NCBI RefSeq assembly: GCF_013520985.1 | Contig: NZ_JACDTY010000002.1 | Span: 62,001-126,000, forward strand | Direction of reading: 5' to 3' | Length of the DNA: 64,000 nucleotides | Origin: Mesorhizobium neociceri | GTDB lineage: Bacteria > Pseudomonadota > Alphaproteobacteria > Rhizobiales > Rhizobiaceae | Shown here: one piece after another, positions 1 to 6,768 of the stretch | How the letters are laid out: each line of letters opens with the position of its first letter | Numbering within the stretch: position 1 is the first letter of the stretch | Position numbers and translations under genes: made by a program | The notes under the pieces: model-generated | Databases searched by the model: none | Told to the model about the DNA's origin: nothing | What the model saw: the letters and a program-made list of their open reading frames with translations, nothing else

Positions 1-720
1 GACGATGGACCAGCGATCCGAGGGTCAGGGTTTAGGCATGGCCGCGGCTCCTGTCGAGCGACGACGTCCAGCTTTACGCGCGGTCAAGCCGCGAATGGAA
101 GGAGCACCGAGCCTTGTCCCTGTGGTGAGCGGCGGAATTCCGGGTATTATTGCGCACCGCCGCGTGAAGCCCCGCTTTTCCATCTGACTCACTGGTTGCT
201 GATCCAGTTTTTCGTTGTTGCAATTACCGAGCCTCAATCGAGCATAAAGCGTCACGCGCTCAGATGAAGCCCATTGGAAGGTTGGCATCGATCCCATCTG
301 GAAAGGATCGGCCAAATGAGCGATGATCCCTGATCAGCCTGCCAGATCGCACGCTGATCAGCCTGGCCAATGCTAGAGAGCACGGCGACCAGTGCTGCCA
401 ACATGCCGAGGGGCACGACATATGGATGCTTCGAGAGTCATCGGGAATCGAACCCATCCACAGAAATATTTTGTTGGTATTTCCGTTGGTAGTCCTCACC
501 ACAGCGTGGCCGTAGTTGTTTGAAAATAAAGTTAGATTTCCTTCACTTGGATTCCGCCTCTGGGCACCATTTTTTTTAACAGATTCAAACGACTCCGATC
601 TTCGCGGGGCGCATGCCAACGGCCAGTGGATCACAGCTGCGGTGTGAGTGCGCGCCTGAAAGAAATCGATTGCTTTGACGTGGCACAAGCTCAAGAATTC
701 GAGCTGATGGAGGCAATCGG
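1..720. other. accessory region without a convincing gene
   Basis: Several open frames cross this stretch on both strands, but none has a recognisable family, a good ribosome binding site or a persuasive residue pattern. It contains a tRNA-T-arm-like sequence and two GTTGGTA repeats (listed separately). From about 460 onward the sequence is visibly more AT-rich than the core genes further right. A gene cut by the left edge cannot be excluded. Confidence 0.5.
439..491 (-). other. possible integration scar: tRNA T-arm-like sequence plus GTTGGTA repeats
   Basis: On the minus strand positions 443-455 read GGGTTCGATTCCC, the shape of a tRNA T-stem and loop, but no full cloverleaf surrounds it. 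On the plus strand GTTGGTA occurs at 473-479 and again at 485-491, a 12-base period. A tRNA 3' fragment next to short direct repeats is the layout seen where tyrosine recombinases integrate elements. In this orientation the element would lie to the right, which fits the AT-rich unknown genes at 721-2634. No integrase and no second att copy are visible, so this remains inference. Confidence 0.3.
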
Positions 721-1296
721 ATGTTCAAAAATGTCCCAAAATCTGAGATCACGATCATAGGAAAGGATGGCGACGTCCGCCACACAACAAAAGCCATAAT
801 GGGCGACCCGATCGTGATTCCTGATCAGTCAGTTAGTATTTTTGCAGGTGACGAAATTCGGCGACTAATCCCAAGCGGTGCGGAAGAAACGTTTGAAGTT
901 CTAGATCCAATTTTTTATCAATCTCATGGCCGCATTCCGGCGCACTATCAGGTGAAAATTCGTCGAAAAGGGATGCTCCCCCAGGGCACTGGCGGCAATT
1001 ACACCATTCACGTGACCGGCTCGAACTCACGGGTGAATGTGAACTCAAGCGACAACTCCCATAACGTTGTTGTTGACCACAGTGTGTTTGGCAATGTCCG
1101 AACAGCGATCGAGAGTGGAGTATCGAACGAGGCGGATCGCACAGCGCTTTTAGCATTAGTCAGCACCATGGAGGCCGCGAGCGGTGATCGGAATTCTTAC
1201 CTAAAGGCCTATCAGAACTTCATCGCTGCAGCAGCAAACCATGTAACTGTAATCGCGCCTTTCCTCGCGGGACTAGCGGCGCTGCTAGGAGGTTGA
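721..1296 (+). CDS. unknown accessory protein with hydrophobic C-terminus
   Basis: Unrecognised protein of 191 residues. The first ~95 residues look strand-rich. A polar Asn/Ser linker follows (residues ~100-120, containing GSNSRVNVNSSDNS). The last ~70 residues look helical and end in a hydrophobic stretch, APFLAGLAALLGG, that could touch a membrane. Similar Asn/Ser linkers occur in proteins around mobile defence or conflict loci, but I cannot name a family. The ATG is preceded by GGAGG (GATGGAGGCAATCGG), and the downstream gene overlaps or abuts it, so it is probably the first gene of a three-gene operon. Base composition is lower in GC than the core genes, suggesting transfer. Confidence 0.6.
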   Translation: MFKNVPKSEITIIGKDGDVRHTTKAIMGDPIVIPDQSVSIFAGDEIRRLIPSGAEETFEVLDPIFYQSHGRIPAHYQVKIRRKGMLPQGTGGNYTIHVTGSNSRVNVNSSDNSHNVVVDHSVFGNVRTAIESGVSNEADRTALLALVSTMEAASGDRNSYLKAYQNFIAAAANHVTVIAPFLAGLAALLGG

Positions 1297-1298
1297 CC

Positions 1299-1679
1299 GT
1301 GGATTTGAAATCCTTCGTTACTGAAAGCCTCTCTCAAATCTTAGATGGAATCAAAGAGGCTCAGCAGCGGCCTGGCGGCGATAATGTGGGCGCGGATGGC
1401 TATCTCGCAGGCCAAGGAAACTTGATCAGCGGTGGGACAAGCGGCTTTTTCACCCTTGTAGATTTTGATGTATCTGTGATCGCGGAAAGCCGAGAAGGCG
1501 GGAACAGCGTCCGCGTTTCGACTATTGAAGTCGATGATGGGTCATCAAAATCTGCATCGAACACCAGCAGAGTGAAGTTCACCGTCCATGTTCGCATTCC
1601 GAAGGGAGGTGCGAATCGAGATCGTAGTACCCAGTCGATGGGTAGAGCTGAAACCGATTTCGACGTGTTTAGTCGATAA
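1299..1679 (+). CDS. unknown accessory protein, trypco2-like layout
   Basis: A 126-residue protein of unknown function. It begins with a helix (DLKSFVTESLSQILDGIKEAQ), then a glycine-rich middle, then two or three strands (DFDVSVIAE; VKFTVHVRIP). This helix-then-strands layout resembles small proteins of the trypsin-co-occurring (trypco2) type found in accessory gene clusters, but the match is from memory and weak. I chose GTG at 1299 because GGAGG at 1288-1292 lies six bases upstream. A TTG at 1293 would overlap the previous gene by four bases and is the alternative start. It lies between two other unknown genes on the same strand. Confidence 0.6.
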   Translation: MDLKSFVTESLSQILDGIKEAQQRPGGDNVGADGYLAGQGNLISGGTSGFFTLVDFDVSVIAESREGGNSVRVSTIEVDDGSSKSASNTSRVKFTVHVRIPKGGANRDRSTQSMGRAETDFDVFSR

Positions 1680-1715
1680 CTTGTCAGAGACCGAAAAAAT
1701 ACGGAGGGAGCCAAT

Positions 1716-2024
1716 ATGAATATCCGCCTTTCCCACGCCTCTGGAGTTGTCGGCGAAGCTACTGACATTTTGGCTGGTGGCGGCAGCACTAGAGATCGGT
1801 TGCTTTTGGCGGCGAAAATTATGCTCGGCATAGCACCGGGAGATTTTACCCAATTCCCAGAACTGAGCGTTCTATATGAAGGCATCCACAAGGCGTTAAG
1901 CAAAGTGACAGACGCTCGGGACGGAAGCTATGAGGCAACAGTTCGCGCGATGAGCGCACCTGCTATGACAAAGGTTGCTCAGGCAATTTTGGATTTGGAT
2001 CGGGCGATCAGGTCAACGACTTAA
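1716..2024 (+). CDS. unknown small helical accessory protein
   Basis: A 102-residue protein with no recognised domain. It looks mostly helical and soluble: residues 25-40 (RDRLLLAAKIMLGIAP) and 80-100 (AMTKVAQAILDLDRAIRS) are amphipathic. The start has a good ribosome binding site (CGGAGGGAGCCAAT before ATG). It follows the preceding gene by 36 bases and is probably the last gene of the 721-2024 operon. Codon use and AT content match its two neighbours and differ from the core genes to the right. Confidence 0.55.
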   Translation: MNIRLSHASGVVGEATDILAGGGSTRDRLLLAAKIMLGIAPGDFTQFPELSVLYEGIHKALSKVTDARDGSYEATVRAMSAPAMTKVAQAILDLDRAIRSTT

Positions 2025-2269
2025 CGCTGGTTGGATGATCAGCGGCGCCAGCGGCTCGCGCGCCGCTAGCTTGTCCCACGGGCTGTCTTGCTTGAGGCGC
2101 AAAAAACTGATTGGCATGAAGGTAGGGCCGGCGCGACTAGGCCACATCTGCCCGAACAACGCATCCTTGCGGATCTCGCCGACTAGCCTTCACACCGGAG
2201 TTCGAGCTTCGCTCGCGCAACCCACAGCATCATGGCTGAAGACACTGAGAAGTTGGACGTTCGACAGCT
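2025..2269. other. gap in accessory region
   Basis: No convincing gene. Short open frames occur on both strands (for example a 44-codon minus-strand frame ending near 2022), but none has a ribosome binding site or family resemblance good enough to call. Confidence 0.4.
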
Positions 2270-2401
2270 TCATTCTGCCGAGTCCAGCGGGCGTTTCCAC
2301 CACCATTTGATAAAGCGGGCGAACGCGACAATGCCGCCGATGATCGCGATGATGCTAGCGATTACGCCCAAAATCTGGGCGAGGTCGATTGTGACGGTCA
2401 T
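2270..2401 (-). CDS. tiny single-helix membrane protein (43 residues)
   Basis: A 43-codon frame. It encodes a short polar start, one hydrophobic helix (residues ~8-28, including IIAIIGGIVAFA), then a Trp/Lys/Arg-rich juxtamembrane patch (FIKWWWKRP) and an acidic tail. A helix followed by aromatic and positive residues is typical of a real single-pass membrane peptide with the C-terminus inside. GGAGAAG lies just upstream of ATG. Its ATG overlaps the stop of the 78-codon frame above it (ATGA), suggesting translational coupling. Function unknown; small toxins and regulatory membrane peptides look like this, but nothing specific supports either. Confidence 0.45.
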   Translation of the reverse strand: MTVTIDLAQILGVIASIIAIIGGIVAFARFIKWWWKRPLDSAE

Positions 2402-2634
2402 AGCTTCTCCGATCGCACGGGAGGATGCGCGTTGCGTGTTGTTTCGTCGGAACTAACTAAAACGTATTTAGCGTGCGGATATTGCCCAATCACTAAATGT
2501 GCGCAAACGGTATCAGCGACGCATCGATTAGCAAACTGATTTAGCCGTGATCTTGGCGGGTTGGTAAGGCAACGAGCGCAAATAAAGCGCTTGACACGGT
2601 GGGTCGACAAACACGTGAACGAACCCACAACCAA
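2398..2634 (-). CDS. possible small unknown protein, Cys-rich
   Basis: A 78-codon frame of unknown function that ends in an ATGA overlap with the tiny membrane protein downstream. The N-terminal half carries a CxxC pair (ICARC) and a CxxxH-like segment, which could be a small metal site. The rest is unremarkable and there is no strong ribosome binding site. The coupling to the following frame is the main support. It may equally be a chance open frame in an accessory region. Confidence 0.3.
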   Translation of the reverse strand: MVVGSFTCLSTHRVKRFICARCLTNPPRSRLNQFANRCVADTVCAHLVIGQYPHAKYVLVSSDETTRNAHPPVRSEKL

Positions 2635-2865
2635 ATCGATAAAAGCGCCTTTATATCAAACGGTTGCTAATGTCCAGTAGAGCTAATACCCTCAGCCTAG
2701 CCGCATTTATCTCGTGAAGCATGGGGATCAGTCGCCTAGCCCCTGAGGGCCGAGGAGTACGCCACCAGCACCACAAAACAAGTCCAACACCGGCGATAGC
2801 GCTGACAATGGCAACGCCAAATTCGCACAGTCGGCGAGAAATTCGCTGTAGACCTCGCAACCGAA
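2635..2865. other. gap between accessory region and core genes
   Basis: A minus-strand frame (stop at 2651) contains one hydrophobic segment (FGVAIVSAIAGVGLVLWCWW) but has no start codon with a ribosome binding site outside the SRAP gene it overlaps, so I do not call it. Nothing else is seen. Confidence 0.4.
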
Positions 2866-3465
2866 CTATGAACTTTCGGGGCGCACGGTCTCCACGCCCA
2901 GCGAACCGATCGGAAGTGGCTGTAACAGTTCGGCTTCCGGCTTCGTCAGATTGAGCCAGGCGGACCAATCCTCAGGCTGAAGCACCACGACCTGCCGATT
3001 GTGATAGGGCGCGATATCCGGTCCAGGCTCGGTCGTCAGCATGGTGAAGCTGGGCGGCTTGTTGCCGACGGCTTCACGCCAAAGCCCGGCGATGGCCATG
3101 AACGGAGAGCCGTTCAGGGTGAAGCGATGCTTGGCCTTCGGGTACTTCGTGCCCGTGAATTCGAAGAAGGCGGATGCAGGAACGAGGCAGCGTTTGCTGC
3201 CGGCGAATTGCCGACCTTCGGAGCGGAAGTTGAACACCGGTCCGCCTTTTGGTCCGGCCGGTGGAAATCCGAACGTCATCGAAGCCAGTTCAACAACGCC
3301 GGCGTCGCCGGCGGCGCGCATGATCGGGGCCGGATCATTGATGTGGATGTCGTCCGCCTGCGGCAGGTCAAGTTCAGTCTGGTGGGTCGGGATCTCGAGG
3401 GCCAGCGACTCCAGCATCCGGCAATATTCAGCCCAGAGAATATGCTGCTCGTAGTCGTTGCACAT
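2866..3465 (-). CDS. SRAP domain protein (YedK/HMCES family)
   Basis: SOS-response-associated peptidase family protein, 199 residues, a normal family length. Members shield abasic sites in single-stranded DNA by forming a covalent bond through Cys2. The sequence starts MCNDYE, leaving Cys2 as the catalytic residue after Met removal. The other family positions are visible: Asn79 in the NFRSE segment, Glu102 in the FFEF segment and His155 in HNRQVV. GGAG lies upstream of the ATG (CAGGAGCCTTTT). A DUF982 gene lies just upstream on the same strand. The family and active site are seen in the sequence; the abasic-site role is established for relatives and inferred here. Confidence 0.9.
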   Translation of the reverse strand: MCNDYEQHILWAEYCRMLESLALEIPTHQTELDLPQADDIHINDPAPIMRAAGDAGVVELASMTFGFPPAGPKGGPVFNFRSEGRQFAGSKRCLVPASAFFEFTGTKYPKAKHRFTLNGSPFMAIAGLWREAVGNKPPSFTMLTTEPGPDIAPYHNRQVVVLQPEDWSAWLNLTKPEAELLQPLPIGSLGVETVRPESS

Positions 3466-3531
3466 AAAAGGCTCCTGCCCGGACTGTCCATCTACGATAC
3501 GGCAAACGACGCAGCGATGAAAAGCAGCGGG

Positions 3532-3789
3532 CTAGGCGTCACGCTCAACCAGAATATCGGCCTCGATCGCCGCATTGACGAAGGCCGCGCGGGCATAATG
3601 CGCCTCTTTCAGGCCTTCAAGAACGCCAAGGCAGGCTTTGCGGGCGGCGACGTGATAGCGGCCTGTCTTCGCGGGCCAGCGGTTCATGAGGATGTCGGCG
3701 GCCTGCGCGACACGCTCCACCTTGTAGATCGTGTTTCTGGACCTGCCGAGCGCGACGCGGACCGGCTCTTCGAAACGCTGGTCTTGCAT
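3532..3789 (-). CDS. DUF982 domain protein
   Basis: An 85-residue protein with the DUF982 pattern: an FxxPV start, a central AADILMNRWP segment, a KACLGVL helix and the terminal ARAAFVNAAIEADI helix. The family is common in rhizobia, often in many copies, and its function is unknown. The longer open frame begins at 3888, but GGAGGGAAAGC directly precedes the ATG at 3789 and the family pattern begins there, so I chose the internal start. It is followed on the same strand by the SRAP gene after a 66-base gap. Confidence 0.8.
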   Translation of the reverse strand: MQDQRFEEPVRVALGRSRNTIYKVERVAQAADILMNRWPAKTGRYHVAARKACLGVLEGLKEAHYARAAFVNAAIEADILVERDA

Positions 3790-3977
3790 GCTTTCCCTCC
3801 GAACGCGTCCGCAAGTCAATTCGGCAGAGCCAGTTCGGTTCCACGGGCACGATCTGCCAACGCGCAAAACTCCGCCGGCCGAAATCATTTTGCGCGCATA
3901 GCCCAGATCGCGGATTTAGATTGCTTGGAGAACCCCTCTTCCTAGGGCAAACTGACTGCGGGGCTGCAGGAGGAGAA

Positions 3978-4436
3978 ATGCGAGCACGCGCAGCTACGAT
4001 CGGCGATCTCGAAGGTGTTTTCCGGGATTTGTCCACGCGGATGTCGGACGAGTATGTGGCCGCCGGCAAGGATAGCAAGGTGGCCTACGACAATCTGATG
4101 ATGAATTTGAAGGAAGGCCGCGCCCACGCGCTGGTCGAGGGCGACAAGACGGTGGCGATCATCGCCTGGCATGAGAGCAGCGACGCCGCCGACACGCTGT
4201 TTGCCGCGCAGGAGGGGTTTTTCAACGCCGTAACGGTCCGTTTCTGCAGGCGCCACATCCTCCATATCCAGGCACTCGCCGGCAACCTTCCGATCCGCTC
4301 GCGCAGTTGGCTACAGCGGGCCGACGTCGCCAAATGGTTCCGCGTCATCGGTTATGTCGAAAGCGGCCAGGAGAACGGCGCCACGGTGTTCGAACTGCCG
4401 CCGGCGCGGGCAGCGCAATCGGTGCGGGCCGCATAG
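3978..4436 (+). CDS. GNAT-like protein of unknown substrate
   Basis: A 152-residue protein. The opening (MRARAATIGDLEGVFRDLS), the central beta-rich part with an AIIAWHES segment, and a terminal GYVESGQENGATVFEL segment resemble a GNAT acetyltransferase fold. I see no clear acetyl-CoA pyrophosphate loop (Q/RxxGxG/A), so the enzyme may be degenerate or non-catalytic. Related short GNAT-like proteins occur in T7-type phages as internal virion proteins, but no phage genes are nearby. ATG 3978 was chosen over 3921 because AGGAGGAGAA precedes it. Confidence 0.5.
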   Translation: MRARAATIGDLEGVFRDLSTRMSDEYVAAGKDSKVAYDNLMMNLKEGRAHALVEGDKTVAIIAWHESSDAADTLFAAQEGFFNAVTVRFCRRHILHIQALAGNLPIRSRSWLQRADVAKWFRVIGYVESGQENGATVFELPPARAAQSVRAA

Positions 4437-4487
4437 GGCTGTGCACTAACCGCCCCGGCAAGGCCCGCAACGCAAGGCTGCAATCAT

Positions 4488-4516
4488 AAAAGCCCACCGC
4501 CGAGAAGGCGATGGGC
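4488..4516 (-). terminator. intrinsic terminator after the DUF768 gene
   Basis: On the minus strand GCCCATCGCC and GGCGGTGGGC form a ten-base stem (4492-4501 with 4507-4516) with a five-base loop, followed by TTTTAT. It lies just after the stop of the minus-strand DUF768 gene. The stem can also form on the plus strand after the GNAT-like gene, but lacks a T-run in that direction. Confidence 0.7.
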
Positions 4517-4537
4517 CGATATGCGCCTGCGATGCGT

Positions 4538-4753
4538 TCAGATACCGTGCTGATCGAGTGCCTCGAAAATCACCTGTTCCAGCGAACCGAACTCCTCTTC
4601 GATCTCGCTGACGTCGAGGTCGCAGTGCCGCAGCGCAGCCCGCGTGCTGAGGGTTCGAGCCGTTGCCTTGTCGGCAGTCAGTTCGCCCGGCAGGTGCTCG
4701 TGTATCCAGCCTTGCAGAAAATCAACGTCGCGATCGCTCATCTGTTTATCCAT
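4538..4753 (-). CDS. DUF768 family small protein
   Basis: A 71-residue protein that matches the DUF768 pattern: MSDRDVDFLQGWIHEHL at the start and SEIEEEFGSLEQVIFEAL at the end. The family is small, soluble, of unknown function and concentrated in Mesorhizobium, so it is a useful taxonomic marker. Two in-frame starts exist, at 4753 and 4741. Family members usually begin at the second (MSxRAVxFL), but neither has a strong ribosome binding site. It lies 14 bases downstream of the stop of the RiPP-leader-like peptide on the same strand and is followed by a terminator, so the two could share a transcript. Confidence 0.75.
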   Translation of the reverse strand: MDKQMSDRDVDFLQGWIHEHLPGELTADKATARTLSTRAALRHCDLDVSEIEEEFGSLEQVIFEALDQHGI

Positions 4754-4767
4754 CTGTCATCCGCGGA

Positions 4768-4866
4768 TTATTCACCCAAAATGACCCCGGAAGCGACAAT
4801 CTGGGCTGTCGCGCTGGTGAGCCTTCCTCGCTTCACGAGTGTCGGTTTTTCGTAGATTTTCTTCAT
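4768..4866 (-). CDS. orphan RiPP precursor with lasso-type leader (32 residues)
   Basis: A 32-residue peptide starting MKKIYEKPTLVKRGRLTSAT and ending AQIVASGVILGE. It carries the lasso-peptide leader signature YxxPxLxxxGxLxxxT (Tyr5, Pro8, Leu10, Gly14, Leu16, Thr20), the segment bound by RRE (RiPP recognition element) proteins. In lasso precursors the Thr is at position -2, so the core would start at Gln22. That segment has no Asp or Glu at core position 7, 8 or 9; the only acidic residue is the terminal Glu. A classical lasso ring is therefore not predicted. Similar short peptides are annotated as putative RiPP precursors in Mesorhizobium. No RRE, B-protease or cyclase gene is nearby. A weak AAGAG ribosome binding site precedes the ATG. 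Confidence 0.6.
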   Translation of the reverse strand: MKKIYEKPTLVKRGRLTSATAQIVASGVILGE

Positions 4867-5097
4867 ACCAATGCTCTTCGCGACGGATCGCTCGTCAGCA
4901 ACAACGTCTTTCGCGAGGCCGCGTTCCATGGCCGGCGCTGAGCCCGGCGCCCCTGAGCTGGAGAACTCGGCTTCTGCCGAGAACAGCTCTGGACCTTTCG
5001 CCCCCGGCAAACCCGATGTTTGCACTATGGCATGTTGCGCCACCATCGCGCCGCGTGGCATCTGTCGCTGCCGCTCATTTTGACGCAAAACAGGATT

Positions 5098-5862
5098 ATG
5101 GCGCAGCCGCCCAATATTACCCGACAACCGGCCCCGGGAGCAGGCGTCAGCCTGAACCGGGCGCTTTCCAAGCTCGGCCTGTGCTCGCGCAAGCAGGCCG
5201 AACTGCTGATCGCCGAGGGGCGCGTGCGGGTCGGCGGCAAGGTGGTGCGCGATCCGTCGCTCCGCGTCGATCTCAGCCGCGACCGCATCACCGTCGACGG
5301 CGAGCACGTTGTTGCCGGGGCAAAGATATATCTGATGGTCAACAAGCCGCGCGGGCTGGTCACCACCCGCGACGACCCGCAGGGGCGCGGCACCGTCTAT
5401 GACTGCCTCATCGGGCTCGACCTGCCTTTCGTGTCGCCGGTCGGCCGCCTCGACAAGGCCAGCGAAGGCCTATTGCTGATGACCAACGACACGCGCTGGG
5501 CGAATGGCCTGCTCGATCCGGCGTCGCATGTCGACAAGACCTATCACGTGCAGATAGGGGCCGTGCCCGACGAGGCGATGCTGGCGCGGTTTCGTGAAGG
5601 CGTGGCCGTCGATGGCGAACTGCTGACCGCAAGCTCGATCGACGTGCTGCGCAGCGGCGGCCGCACCGCGTGGCTGGAGATCGTGCTCGATGAGGGCCGC
5701 AACCGCCAGATTCGCCGCCTGCTCGGTGCCTTCGATATCGAGGTGCTGAGGCTGGTTCGGGTGGCGATCGGCGGTCTGCTGCTCGGCGAACTCGCCAAGG
5801 GTCAGGCGCGGCATCTGACGGCAGAGGAGTTGGCGTTGCTTGCAAATTCGGGACTGCGGTAG
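5098..5862 (+). CDS. 23S rRNA pseudouridine synthase, RsuA/RluB/E/F family
   Basis: A 254-residue enzyme that isomerises a uridine to pseudouridine in ribosomal RNA. An S4 RNA-binding domain spans residues ~18-65 (SLNRALSKLGLCSRKQAELLI). The catalytic domain follows, with YLMVNKPRGLVTT and the signature VGRLDKASEGLLLMTND, in which Asp119 is the catalytic aspartate. The C-terminal EGRNRQIRRLL segment is also typical. The family (RsuA, RluB, RluE, RluF) is certain; the exact target uridine is not. ATG 5098 is chosen because the S4 domain starts soon after; AGGA is close upstream. It is followed by a palindromic repeat region. Confidence 0.88.
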   Translation: MAQPPNITRQPAPGAGVSLNRALSKLGLCSRKQAELLIAEGRVRVGGKVVRDPSLRVDLSRDRITVDGEHVVAGAKIYLMVNKPRGLVTTRDDPQGRGTVYDCLIGLDLPFVSPVGRLDKASEGLLLMTNDTRWANGLLDPASHVDKTYHVQIGAVPDEAMLARFREGVAVDGELLTASSIDVLRSGGRTAWLEIVLDEGRNRQIRRLLGAFDIEVLRLVRVAIGGLLLGELAKGQARHLTAEELALLANSGLR

Positions 5863-5864
5863 CC

Positions 5865-6025
5865 CCCTCACCCGGATTGCCAACCGAATTGCAAAGGGCA
5901 ATTCGGGACAATCCGACCTCTCCCCGAGGGGAGAGGAGGTCGCCGGCGTCGGTGCTCGCCTCTTCTCCCCAGCGGGGAGAAGGTGGCCGCGAAGCGGCCG
6001 GATGAGAGGGCCTGGCGCTTCCGCG
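5865..6025. repeat. palindromic intergenic repeat (RIME/REP-like)
   Basis: Three hairpins lie in tandem: CTCTCCCCGAGGGGAGAG around 5918-5935, CTTCTCCCCAGCGGGGAGAAG around 5962-5982, and GGCCGC-GAA-GCGGCC at 5985-5999, followed by CGGATGAGAG. This is the common rhizobial intergenic mosaic-type repeat. It sits between two convergent genes and may act as a terminator. Confidence 0.75.
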
Positions 6026-6042
6026 AGAAAGTGTAGGGACGA

Positions 6043-6624
6043 CTATTTCTGGTTCCATTTGCGGATGACGGGCTCGGTCAAATCGTGCTCGTAGCCGAGG
6101 ATGCTGATACTGGCGGTGTCGAGTACGAAGTGCGCGCCACCCTCAGGCGGCAGGCCGAGCCAGCGTGCGGCCAGCACGCGCAGGAAATGCGAACTCGAAA
6201 ACACCAGCACGCTGCCTTCAATGGCGCGCAGCCCGGCGATGATCGTATCGGCCCTGGCGCCGACATCCGCCGCGGCCTCGCCGCCGGGGCAGCCGTCGCG
6301 AAACAATTGCCAGCCGGGACGCTCACCCAGAATTTCTTTTGTCTTCACGCCCTCATAAGCGCCATAGTCCCATTCCTGCAAATCATCCTTCTTGACGGCG
6401 GAAGCGCCGAAGCCGGCCAGCGTACAGGTGTTGAAGGCCCGCTGCGACGGGCTTGACCATACAGCCTTGAAGGACAGGCCCTTGAGCCGGTCGGCCACGC
6501 CGCGCGCGGCCGCCTCGCCCTTTGGTGTCAACGGTATGTCCGTGCGGCCGGTGTGTTTTCCCGAAGCGCTCCATTCGGTCTCGCCGTGACGGACCAGGTA
6601 GATCTCGGGAAACGCGTTGCTCAT
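6043..6624 (-). CDS. histidine phosphatase family protein
   Basis: A 193-residue phosphatase of the phosphoglycerate-mutase-like superfamily. The phosphohistidine motif RHGE is at residues 12-15 (YLVRHGETEWS), followed by the GRTDIPLT segment typical of cofactor-dependent members. A second conserved His lies in VFSSSHFLRVLAARW near residue 155. The natural substrate cannot be told from sequence; relatives include cobalamin-pathway phosphatases and broad-specificity phosphatases. No cobalamin or glycolytic genes are adjacent. It is convergent with the pseudouridine synthase gene across the repeat region. Confidence 0.88.
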   Translation of the reverse strand: MSNAFPEIYLVRHGETEWSASGKHTGRTDIPLTPKGEAAARGVADRLKGLSFKAVWSSPSQRAFNTCTLAGFGASAVKKDDLQEWDYGAYEGVKTKEILGERPGWQLFRDGCPGGEAAADVGARADTIIAGLRAIEGSVLVFSSSHFLRVLAARWLGLPPEGGAHFVLDTASISILGYEHDLTEPVIRKWNQK

Positions 6625-6708
6625 GCACGGGCCTTTCAGGTTTCGAGAAACACCCGCACCCTAGCCGGGAAGGCGTCGCCTGTACCAGCCGCGCCGGGCA
6701 CCGCTGCT

Positions 6709-6744
6709 AAAGAAACAAAGCCGCAGCCGGCGAACCGGCTGCGG
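6709..6744 (-). terminator. intrinsic terminator after dctA
   Basis: On the minus strand CCGCAGCCGG-TTCG-CCGGCTGCGG (6721-6744) forms a perfect ten-base stem with a stable TTCG tetraloop, followed by CTTTGTTTCTTT. It lies 25 bases after the dctA stop codon. Confidence 0.85.
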
Positions 6745-6768
6745 CCTGAGGTCGAACGACTTGGGAGA

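Noticed and set aside
2651..2968. 105-codon minus-strand frame with one hydrophobic segment
   Set aside because: It overlaps the SRAP gene, has no credible start outside it and no recognised family.
3978..4436. GNAT-like protein considered as a phage internal virion protein
   Set aside because: No structural or replication phage genes are nearby, and the gene has core-like composition.
4768..4866. Complete lasso peptide biosynthetic cluster
   Set aside because: No cyclase, protease or RRE gene is found near the peptide, so only an orphan precursor is claimed.
4768..5307. Long minus-strand frame (179 codons) containing the RiPP leader
   Set aside because: Most of it is antisense to the pseudouridine synthase gene. 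Only the last 32 codons, starting at their own ATG, look like a real peptide.
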